Shown piece after piece: positions 1 to 6,274 of a stretch of 8,632 bases of DNA. The stretch's first letter is position 1. Every line of letters starts with the position of its first letter. This DNA comes from Bacillota bacterium (GTDB lineage: Bacteria; Bacillota; Clostridia; Christensenellales; Borkfalkiaceae): positions 1 through 8,632 of the forward strand of contig QAKM01000032.1 of the NCBI GenBank assembly GCA_003343805.1, in the 5' to 3' direction. The notes under the pieces were generated by a model. It searched no databases. It worked only from the letters and a program-made list of their open reading frames with translations, and was not told the DNA's origin. The translations under genes were made by a program, and so were the position numbers.

Positions 1-3000
1 AGATCATCACCGAGCTCGGCATCGAGGGCGGCTGCAACTGCCAGTTCGCGCTGCATCCCGACAGCTTCGAGTACGCCGTCATCGAGGTCAACCCCCGTGT
101 GTCGCGCTCTTCGGCGCTCGCATCGAAGGCAACGGGCTATCCCATCGCCAAGGTGACGACCAAGATCGCCCTCGGCTACACCCTCGACGAGATCAAAAAC
201 GACGTCACGGGCAAGACGTACGCCTGCTTCGAGCCCGCCATCGACTACGTCGTCGTCAAGCTCCCCAAGTGGCCCTTCGATAAGTTCCTCTACGCTAAGC
301 GCGAGCTCGGCTCCCGCATGAAGGCGACGGGCGAAGTCATGGCGATCGGCACCTCCTTCGAGCAGGCCATCCTGAAGGCGGTGCGCGGCGCGGAGATCTC
401 CCTCTCCGACCTCAATCATCCCAAGTTCATGGCGATGAGCCGCGAAGAGCTCTTTTCCGAGCTCCACAAGACGACGGACGAGCGCCTCTTTGCGGTCTAC
501 GCCGCCCTCAAGGCAGGCATCTCCGTGGACGAGATCTTCGATATCACCAAGATTGACCGCTGGTTCCTCTGCAAGCTCCGCAATCTGGTGCGCTTCGAGC
601 GCTCCGTCACGGGCAAGCAGCTTTCCAAGGAGGAATACCTCGAAGGCAAGCGCCTCGGCTATCCCGACAAGGTGCTCGAACAATACAGCGGCGCGCCGCT
701 TCCCATGCACAGAAGGGCATGCTTCAAGATGGTCGATACCTGCGCGGCGGAGTTCGCGGCCCAGACGCCTTACTTCTATTCGACCTTCGACGATCTCGAT
801 CACGACGAAGCCAAGCCCTTCGTCGACAAGAGCGAGAAAAAGCGCATCATCGTCATCGGCTCGGGCCCCATCCGCATCGGGCAGGGCATCGAGTTCGACT
901 ATTCCTCCGTCCACTGCGTGTGGACGCTCAAGGAGCTCGGCTACGAGGTCGTCATCATCAACAACAACCCCGAGACGGTCTCCACCGACTTCGACACGGC
1001 GGACCGGCTTTACTTCGAGCCGCTGACCCCCGAGGACGTGCAGAACGTCATCGATGTTGAAAAGCCGTACGGCGTCGTCATCACCTTCGGCGGACAGACC
1101 GCCATCAAGCTGTGCGGCTATCTCGATAAGACGGGCGTGCCCATCCTCGGCACGAGCGCCGACAGCGTGGATAGGGCAGAGGATCGCGAGCGCTTCGACG
1201 AACTTTTGGAACAGTTCGATATCGCCCGTCCCAAGGGCCTCACGGTCATGACGAAGGAGGAGGCGATCAGGGCGGCGGAAACGCTCGGCTATCCTGTGCT
1301 CCTGCGCCCTTCGTACGTCATCGGCGGGCAGAACATGACCATCGCCTTTACGGAGAACGACATCTCCCGCTACATGGACGTCATCCTCGCCCAGCACATC
1401 GAAAACCCCGTGCTCTGCGATAAGTATCTGATGGGCACCGAGCTCGAAGTGGACGCCATTTCGGACGGCGTGGATGTGCTCATCCCCGGCATCATGCAGC
1501 ACATCGAGCGCGCGGGCGTGCACTCGGGCGACTCCATCGCAGTCTATCCTCCCTATCACTTAAGCGACGCCATGCTCAAGACGGTGGTGGACATCTCGAC
1601 GGAACTTGCGATCTCCTTAAAGACCAAGGGCCTCATCAACATCCAGTACCTCATCTACGAGAACAAGCTCTACGTCATCGAGGTCAACCCCCGTGCGTCG
1701 CGCACCATCCCGTATATCTCCAAGGTGACGGGCGTTCCCATGGTGGAGCTTGCCACCAAGATCATGGTGGGGGAGAAGCTCAAGGATCTCGGTTACGGCA
1801 CCGGCCTCTATCCCAATTCGCCCTACGTCGCCGTCAAGGTCCCCGTGTTCAGCTTTGAAAAGCTCAACGACGTCAACTCCCAGCTCGGTCCCGAGATGAA
1901 GTCGACGGGCGAAGTGCTCGGCATCGGCAAGACCTTTGAGGAGGCGCTCTTCAAGGGGCTCGTCTCGGCAGGCTTCAAGATGTGCCATCCCACGCACGAT
2001 CGTCCCGTAGGCGTCTACTTCACCGTCAACGATCAGGACAAGTTCGAGATCGTCTCCATCGCCAAGAAGTTTGCCGACCTCGGCTGCACGCTGTACGCAA
2101 CGGCGGGGACCGCGAAGGTCATCTCCGACCTCGGCATCGACGTCACCGTCGTCGACCGTCTGAAGGCGACCAAGCAGGTCTCGAAGCTCATGGATGAGGG
2201 CAAGATCGACTACGTCATCTACACGGGCAAGACGGACGTCGACTCCATCGCTGACTACATCGAGCTCCATCACCACGCCATCCTTCTCGGCATCACCGTT
2301 CTGACTTCCCTCGATACGGCGAACGCCCTCTGCGACATCATCGCCAGCAAGTTCACCGAGTACAACACCGAGCTTGTCGATATCAACGACCTCCGCACGG
2401 AGAAGATGCAGCTCGATTTCGTCAAGATGCAGTCGTGCGGCAACGACTATATCTACTTCAACAACATGGACGGCAAGATCACCTGCCCCGAGTCGCTCGC
2501 CATCAACTTTGTCAGCCGTCACTACGGCATCGGCGGCGACGGCATCGTGCTCATCGAAAAGTCGGATGTTGCCGACGCGAAGATGCGCATCTTCAACCAG
2601 GACGGCTCGGAGGGCATGATGGCGGGCAACGCCATCCGCTGCGTCGCCAAGTACCTGCATGAGCAGGGCATGGTCAAGGGCGATCACATGAAGATCGAGA
2701 CGAACAGCGGCGTCAAGGATGTCACCGTGTTCTCCTTCGGCGGTGTCGTGACGTCGGCGAGCGTCGATCTGGGCGTTGCCGAGCTCAACGGCAAAAAGAT
2801 CCCCTCCGTCTGGGAAGGGGAGCAGATCGTGGACGAACCCATGGAGATCGACGGCGAAGTGTATCCCGTCACCCTCGTCAACCTCGGCAATCCGCACTGC
2901 GTCATCTTCTCGAAGAAGGTGGACGACGTGCCCGTCGAAACGCTCGGCCCCAAGATCGAGCACAGCAAGTACTTCCCGAACAAGACGAATGTGGAGTTCA

Positions 3001-3248
3001 TCCGCGTCGTCAACGAGTACACCATCAAGATGCGCGTCTGGGAGCGCGGCAACGGCGAAACGTGGGGCTGCGGCACGGGTGCGGCAGCGGCGGCGGTCGC
3101 CTGCGTTTTGAAGGGCTTCTGCAAGAAGGATACCGACATCACGGTCAAGCTCCGCGGCGGCGATCTCATCGTGCGCTACCGTTCGGACGGCCGCGTCATC
3201 CTGACGGGCAACGTTCAGAAGATCTACGAAGGGAAGGTGGCATTCTAA
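1..3248 (+). CDS. carB: Carbamoyl-phosphate synthase large chain (CarB) fused to diaminopimelate epimerase (DapF), 5' partial
   Basis: The frame is open from base 3; the GTG at 99 is an internal valine of EVNPRVSR, not a start. CarB makes carbamoyl phosphate from bicarbonate, ATP and ammonia supplied by CarA. By alignment from memory with the 1073-residue E. coli protein, roughly the first 270 residues lie upstream. Seen in order: the end of the first ATP-grasp half (EVNPRVSRSSALASKATG, from base 81), the helical middle domain (about 450-820), the second synthetase half (GSGPIRIGQGIEFDY near 855, NNNPETVSTDFDTADRL near 960, ERAGVHSGDS near 1507, EVNPRASRT near 1680) and the MGS-like allosteric domain (about 1998-2365). 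Metal and nucleotide motifs look intact in both halves. No stop follows: a short linker (NTELVDINDLRTEK) runs into a complete DapF domain from M at 2406. The stop is TAA at 3246-3248. DapF converts LL-DAP to meso-DAP, but its first catalytic cysteine is alanine here. CarB identity is near certain; epimerase activity is doubtful. Confidence 0.95.
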   Translation, partial: IITELGIEGGCNCQFALHPDSFEYAVIEVNPRVSRSSALASKATGYPIAKVTTKIALGYTLDEIKNDVTGKTYACFEPAIDYVVVKLPKWPFDKFLYAKRELGSRMKATGEVMAIGTSFEQAILKAVRGAEISLSDLNHPKFMAMSREELFSELHKTTDERLFAVYAALKAGISVDEIFDITKIDRWFLCKLRNLVRFERSVTGKQLSKEEYLEGKRLGYPDKVLEQYSGAPLPMHRRACFKMVDTCAAEFAAQTPYFYSTFDDLDHDEAKPFVDKSEKKRIIVIGSGPIRIGQGIEFDYSSVHCVWTLKELGYEVVIINNNPETVSTDFDTADRLYFEPLTPEDVQNVIDVEKPYGVVITFGGQTAIKLCGYLDKTGVPILGTSADSVDRAEDRERFDELLEQFDIARPKGLTVMTKEEAIRAAETLGYPVLLRPSYVIGGQNMTIAFTENDISRYMDVILAQHIENPVLCDKYLMGTELEVDAISDGVDVLIPGIMQHIERAGVHSGDSIAVYPPYHLSDAMLKTVVDISTELAISLKTKGLINIQYLIYENKLYVIEVNPRASRTIPYISKVTGVPMVELATKIMVGEKLKDLGYGTGLYPNSPYVAVKVPVFSFEKLNDVNSQLGPEMKSTGEVLGIGKTFEEALFKGLVSAGFKMCHPTHDRPVGVYFTVNDQDKFEIVSIAKKFADLGCTLYATAGTAKVISDLGIDVTVVDRLKATKQVSKLMDEGKIDYVIYTGKTDVDSIADYIELHHHAILLGITVLTSLDTANALCDIIASKFTEYNTELVDINDLRTEKMQLDFVKMQSCGNDYIYFNNMDGKITCPESLAINFVSRHYGIGGDGIVLIEKSDVADAKMRIFNQDGSEGMMAGNAIRCVAKYLHEQGMVKGDHMKIETNSGVKDVTVFSFGGVVTSASVDLGVAELNGKKIPSVWEGEQIVDEPMEIDGEVYPVTLVNLGNPHCVIFSKKVDDVPVETLGPKIEHSKYFPNKTNVEFIRVVNEYTIKMRVWERGNGETWGCGTGAAAAAVACVLKGFCKKDTDITVKLRGGDLIVRYRSDGRVILTGNVQKIYEGKVAF
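2406..3248 (+). other. dapF: DapF domain of the fusion, with a possible internal start codon
   Basis: From the ATG at 2406 this part is 280 residues, the normal length of a free-standing diaminopimelate epimerase (274 in E. coli). Family motifs numbered from this Met: KMQSCGNDYIYF (residues 7-18, with the substrate Asn), GIGGDGIVLIE, RIFNQDGSEG, LGNPHCVIF, KTNVEF, WERGNGETWGCGTGA. The second catalytic cysteine is present as Cys222 (codon 3069-3071). The first, Cys73 in the usual CGNG motif, is Ala at exactly residue 73 (GCG, 2622-2624; MMAGNAIRC). GGAG at 2399-2402 lies only 3 bases before the ATG, so separate translation of a free DapF is possible but poorly supported. The domain fold is clear; whether it is an active epimerase, an altered enzyme or a binding module cannot be told from sequence. 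Confidence 0.85.
3234..3240 (+). promoter_or_regulatory. Ribosome binding site choosing the GTG start of the membrane protein gene
   Basis: AAGGTGG, one mismatch from AAGGAGG, ends 8 bases before GTG 3249. It lies inside the last codons of the CarB-DapF fusion. The spacing favours GTG 3249 over the in-frame ATG at 3261, which would be 20 bases away. Confidence 0.6.
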
Positions 3249-3854
3249 GTGATCCGCGAAATGTATTACGAGGAGAGCGCGGTCCCCGTCAATGCGATGA
3301 AGGAAGAAAAGCTCAACAAGGGCTTCACGATCGCGGCGGGCATCTTCCTCGCGCTCTCCGTCATCTATCTGTTCTATGCGCTCCTTGTTGTCGCCAACAT
3401 CCTCGCCGACGAGGATCTCGATACGATCGGCCGCGTGTTCAACATCCTCTTTACGCTGAGCTTCTTCTTCATGGGCGTGCTCATCGCAGTCCTGCTGCTT
3501 CTCTATAAACGCCGCTACAACGTGAGCTTCGACTATACCTTTGTCGAGGACGAGTTGCGCATCTCCAAGGTATTCAACGGCAAAAAGCGCAAGTTTTTAA
3601 AGATGCTCAAGGCCGATCAGATGCTCAAGATCGGAAGCTGCGCCAAGGAATCTTTTGAACGCACGCGCGCCGGCATGGGGAAGAAGCAGATCTACTACAT
3701 GACGCCCAACGACGAGCCCGCCGAGGGCAAGGAGTTCTTCTACATCCTCTCCTCGACGACGATGGAGAAGATCCTCGTCATCATCGAGGCGCGGCGCGAG
3801 ATCCTCGAATACCTCGTCCGTGCGGCCGGCCGCAGCAAGTACGACCCCAATTAA
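3249..3854 (+). CDS. Small two-helix membrane protein with a cytoplasmic C-terminal domain, function unknown
   Basis: This 201-residue protein is not one I can assign with confidence. It has a short polar N-terminus, two hydrophobic segments at about residues 25-52 and 62-87 (the second ends in a positive KRRY stretch), then about 110 soluble residues. The soluble part opens with a beta-rich pattern (NVSFDYTFVEDELRISKVFNG, split here only by its own turns) followed by a basic KKRK patch, reminiscent of small clostridial DUF families with two helices and a PH-like tail. I recall DUF6106 as one such family but cannot confirm membership. The ending EKILVIIEARREILEYLVRAA looks like an amphipathic helix. 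There is no catalytic motif. GTG 3249 directly follows the preceding TAA and has a good ribosome binding site; ATG 3261 is the alternative. The zero-base gap suggests co-transcription and translational coupling with the fusion gene. The gene is almost certainly real because it fills the space in frame between conserved genes. Confidence 0.8.
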   Translation: MIREMYYEESAVPVNAMKEEKLNKGFTIAAGIFLALSVIYLFYALLVVANILADEDLDTIGRVFNILFTLSFFFMGVLIAVLLLLYKRRYNVSFDYTFVEDELRISKVFNGKKRKFLKMLKADQMLKIGSCAKESFERTRAGMGKKQIYYMTPNDEPAEGKEFFYILSSTTMEKILVIIEARREILEYLVRAAGRSKYDPN

Positions 3855-3857
3855 CAC

Positions 3858-3878
3858 ATGATCGATATTCAGGCATGA
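3858..3878 (+). other. Six-codon mini-ORF overlapping the desulfurase start
   Basis: ATG at 3858 opens a frame reading MIDIQA and then TGA, and that TGA overlaps the desulfurase ATG as ATGA (3875-3878). The stretch also looks like a duplicated start region: CATGATC occurs at 3857-3863 and again at 3874-3880. The mini-ORF has no visible ribosome binding site of its own. It may be a coupling device or simply chance. Confidence 0.2.
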
Positions 3879-5002
3879 TCTATCTCGACAATGCCGCCAC
3901 CACCCGTCCCGACGCGGACGCGGTGGAGGCTGCGCTTCCCTATCTTCATGAACAATACTTCAACCCCTCTGCGCTCTATGGCGGAGGGGTCTTGGTGCAG
4001 GGCGAACTGCGCCGCGCACGGGAGTTTCTTCTCTCCCGCATTGCCGATCCTGCCCGCTTCGAGCTCATCTTCACCTCGTGCGGCTCGGAGGCGGACAATA
4101 TGGCCATCTTCTCCTCCGCCCGCCGCGGCAACGCGGTGACGACGGCGGGGGAGCACGCGGCCGTTTACCAGAGCTTTACGGAGCTGAAACAGCGCAATGT
4201 CGAACCGCGCTTTGCGCCGCTCCGCCCGGACGGAAGCGTGGACACGGAAGCTCTTCTATCCCTTGTCGACGACAAGACGACGCTCGTTTCCGTCGTTCAC
4301 GTCAACAACGAGACGGGCGCCGTCAACGACATCGCTTCGCTCGCCAAGGCCGTCAAACGCAAGAACCCGCGCTGCCTCTTCTTGAGCGACGGCGTGCAGG
4401 CATACGGGAAACTTCCCTTCCGCCTTACGCCCGACATCGACTTTTACGCGGTCAGCGCTCACAAGATCGGCGGGGCTAAGGGGACGGGCGCGCTCATCCG
4501 CCGCAAGGGAGCGGCACTTTCTCCACACATCTTCGGCGGCGGGCAGGAAGGGGGGCTGCGCAGCGGCACGGAGAACGTGTTCGGCATCCTCTGCTTCGAG
4601 GCGGCGGCAAAAAAGAAGTTTGCCTCCCTCGAAAGCGACTATGCGCGCCTCAAAACTTACCGCGAGCAGCTCTTTTCCGCGCTCGATCAAGATATTTTTA
4701 TGCGCATTTCGCCCGAAGAGGGCACGCCGTACATTCTCACCGTCGCGGCGAAAAACCTGCGCGGCGAAATTTTGCAGCGCCTCATCGAAGAGCGCGGCGT
4801 CCTTGTGGGGACGGGCAGCGCCTGCTCCTCAAAGCATCCCACAAGCCGCGTCATCACCGCCTGCGGCACCCCGAAGGAGTATCTGAACGGCGTCCTCCGC
4901 TTCAGCTTCTCCCCCGCGACGACGGAGGAGGAGGTCAAAACGGCAGCAGAGGCTGCCAATTCGGCGGCGCGCGAACTCATCGCGCGCACGGCAAGGAGTT
5001 AA
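3875..5002 (+). CDS. Cysteine desulfurase (NifS/IscS class), likely sulfur donor for ThiI
   Basis: A PLP-dependent fold-type I enzyme of 375 residues that takes sulfur from L-cysteine as a protein persulfide, releasing alanine. Family motifs: MIYLDNAATT at the very start, GEH at 92-94 (active-site His), VNNETG at 143-148, SDGVQAYGK at 171-179 (Asp to the PLP ring nitrogen), SAHK with the PLP lysine at 197, RSGTEN at 229-234, and GTGSACSS with the catalytic Cys at 317 (codon 4823-4825). The start is fixed by the conserved N-terminus even though no good Shine-Dalgarno precedes it (only CAGG, 1 base away). It lies one base before thiI, the arrangement of the dedicated desulfurase-ThiI pairs known from Bacillus subtilis (NifZ-ThiI). 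It probably serves tRNA thiolation more than general Fe-S assembly, since no iscU or other Fe-S scaffold gene is nearby. Class assignment is very sure; partner choice is inferred from position. Confidence 0.95.
   Translation: MIYLDNAATTRPDADAVEAALPYLHEQYFNPSALYGGGVLVQGELRRAREFLLSRIADPARFELIFTSCGSEADNMAIFSSARRGNAVTTAGEHAAVYQSFTELKQRNVEPRFAPLRPDGSVDTEALLSLVDDKTTLVSVVHVNNETGAVNDIASLAKAVKRKNPRCLFLSDGVQAYGKLPFRLTPDIDFYAVSAHKIGGAKGTGALIRRKGAALSPHIFGGGQEGGLRSGTENVFGILCFEAAAKKKFASLESDYARLKTYREQLFSALDQDIFMRISPEEGTPYILTVAAKNLRGEILQRLIEERGVLVGTGSACSSKHPTSRVITACGTPKEYLNGVLRFSFSPATTEEEVKTAAEAANSAARELIARTARS
4993..4998 (+). promoter_or_regulatory. Ribosome binding site of thiI
   Basis: AAGGAG lies within the last codons of the desulfurase gene, 5 bases before ATG 5004. 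It fixes the thiI start and contrasts with the weak site of the gene just upstream. Confidence 0.75.
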
Positions 5003-5003
5003 T

Positions 5004-6164
5004 ATGCAAAAAGTCATCATCATCCGCTATGCGGAGATCCACTTGAAGGGCAAGAACCGGGGGTATTTCGAGCGCGTCTTTTCCGTCAATCTGGAGCGCG
5101 CCTTAAAGGGCCTCAAGCACGAACTGCACCGCCTGAGCGGCCGTTATCTCGTCGCCTGTTTCGACGAGAGCCGCACCGAGGAGATCTGCGACCGCATCTC
5201 CCGCGTGTTCGGCGTGCATTCCTACTCGGTCGGCCTTTCGACGGGTACCTCGATGGGGGAGCTCTTTGCAGCCGCCCAAGAAGTCTGCCCCAAGGAGGGT
5301 ACCTTCAAGGTGGATACCCACCGCGCCGACAAGAAGTACCCCAAGACCTCCATGCAGCTCAATGCCGAGGTGGGGGGGTACCTTCTCGACAAGAACCCCG
5401 CCCTCAAGGTGGACGTCCATTCCCCGCAGCACACCGTGTATCTCGACATCCGTGAAAACGGCACCGCGCTCGTCTTTTCGGCGTTCGAGCCGGGCGTCGG
5501 AGGGATGCCCGTCGGCACGTCGGGGAAAGGAGTGCTTCTCATCTCGGGCGGCATCGACTCTCCCGTCGCGGGCTATATGATGGCAAAGCGCGGCATGAGC
5601 GTCGAACTTCTCCATTTCCACAGCTACCCCTACACCAACGACGGGGCGAAGGAGAAAGTCAAGGAACTCGCCCGCGAGCTTTCCCGCTTCTCCCACTCTT
5701 CCCGGCTCGTGACGCTCAACGTCGCACACATCCAGGAGGAGATCCACGCAAAATGCGCGCCCGAACTCAACGTCACGCTCCTTCGCCGCTTCATGTACCG
5801 CCTTGCGGAGCGCCACGCAAAGAGCATCGGCGGGCAATGCCTCATCACGGGCGAAAGTCTGGGCCAGGTCGCGAGCCAGACCATCGAGGGCATCACCTCC
5901 TCGAACGCCGTCGTCACGCTCCCCGTCCTGCGCCCGCTCATCGGCTTCGATAAGGACGAGATCATCGCGATCTCGCGCAAGATCGGCACTTACGAGACGT
6001 CCGTTCTCCCGTACGAGGACTGCTGCACGGTGTTCCTGCCCGAGTTTCCCGCCATCAAGCCCAAGCTCTCCTTCGTCGAGGAGGAGGAAGCAAAGCTCGA
6101 TGTTGCCCGCCTCATGGAGGAGGCGATGGCAAGCAAAGAGGTGTTCGACCTCACCGCAGAATAA
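5004..6164 (+). CDS. thiI: tRNA uracil 4-sulfurtransferase ThiI, rhodanese-less form
   Basis: A cytoplasmic enzyme that adenylates U8 of tRNA and replaces the oxygen with sulfur, giving 4-thiouridine; in many bacteria it also serves thiamine thiazole synthesis. The 386 residues follow the Gram-positive layout: an N-terminal ferredoxin-like part beginning MQKVIIIRYAEIHLKGKNRG, a THUMP domain at about 60-165, and a PP-loop ATPase with SGGIDSPVAGYMMAKRG at 181-197. Further marks are FHSYPYT at 205-211, ITGESLGQVASQT at 281-293 and LPYEDCCTVF at 335-344. One of Cys340/Cys341 corresponds to E. coli Cys344, the residue that receives or resolves the sulfur. The C-terminal rhodanese domain of E. coli ThiI (482 residues) is absent, as usual in Bacillota, so sulfur probably comes directly from the desulfurase encoded one base upstream. 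A run of seven G at 5372-5378 lies in the THUMP region. This is the last gene before a strong hairpin. Confidence 0.96.
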   Translation: MQKVIIIRYAEIHLKGKNRGYFERVFSVNLERALKGLKHELHRLSGRYLVACFDESRTEEICDRISRVFGVHSYSVGLSTGTSMGELFAAAQEVCPKEGTFKVDTHRADKKYPKTSMQLNAEVGGYLLDKNPALKVDVHSPQHTVYLDIRENGTALVFSAFEPGVGGMPVGTSGKGVLLISGGIDSPVAGYMMAKRGMSVELLHFHSYPYTNDGAKEKVKELARELSRFSHSSRLVTLNVAHIQEEIHAKCAPELNVTLLRRFMYRLAERHAKSIGGQCLITGESLGQVASQTIEGITSSNAVVTLPVLRPLIGFDKDEIIAISRKIGTYETSVLPYEDCCTVFLPEFPAIKPKLSFVEEEEAKLDVARLMEEAMASKEVFDLTAE

Positions 6165-6175
6165 AGAATGTATGA

Positions 6176-6211
6176 CGGCGCGCCGCCCGGGATATTCCGG
6201 GCGGCGCGCCG
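6176..6211. terminator. GC-rich hairpin terminator between convergent genes
   Basis: A perfect 15-bp stem (CGGCGCGCCGCCCGG at 6176-6190 with its complement at 6197-6211) closes a 6-base loop, GATATT. It starts 11 bases after the thiI stop and lies 63 bases past the end of the minus-strand PBP gene. The trailing T tract is poor on the + strand (CTCTCTTT) and only T-rich on the minus strand (ATTCTTTATT), but position and stem strength suit a bidirectional intrinsic terminator. Bases 6212-6274 show nothing else. Confidence 0.8.
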
Positions 6212-6274
6212 CTCTCTTTGCCCGCACACTGAGGGCGCCTCTTGGCCGTCTGCACCTCGTGCGCAGCCGCTGCC

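Noticed and set aside
99..101. GTG at 99 as the start of the CarB gene
   Set aside because: It is the valine of the conserved EVNPRVSR motif and the frame stays open with conserved CarB sequence back to the window edge.
1617..2963. 448-codon open frame on the minus strand opposite carB-dapF
   Set aside because: It lies wholly opposite conserved CarB and DapF codons and its composition (runs of Asp, Val, Leu, Arg, His) is what reverse-complemented GC-rich third positions produce. It has no recognisable domain.
4823..4825. Possible loss of function in the desulfurase
   Set aside because: The catalytic Cys317, PLP Lys197 and His94 are all present, so it looks fully active.
5243..5382. Three GGGTACC heptamers within 140 bases of thiI
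   Set aside because: They fall in coding sequence, one in a different frame from the other two, with irregular spacing (54 and 79 bases); likely chance from Gly-Thr and Gly-Tyr codons.
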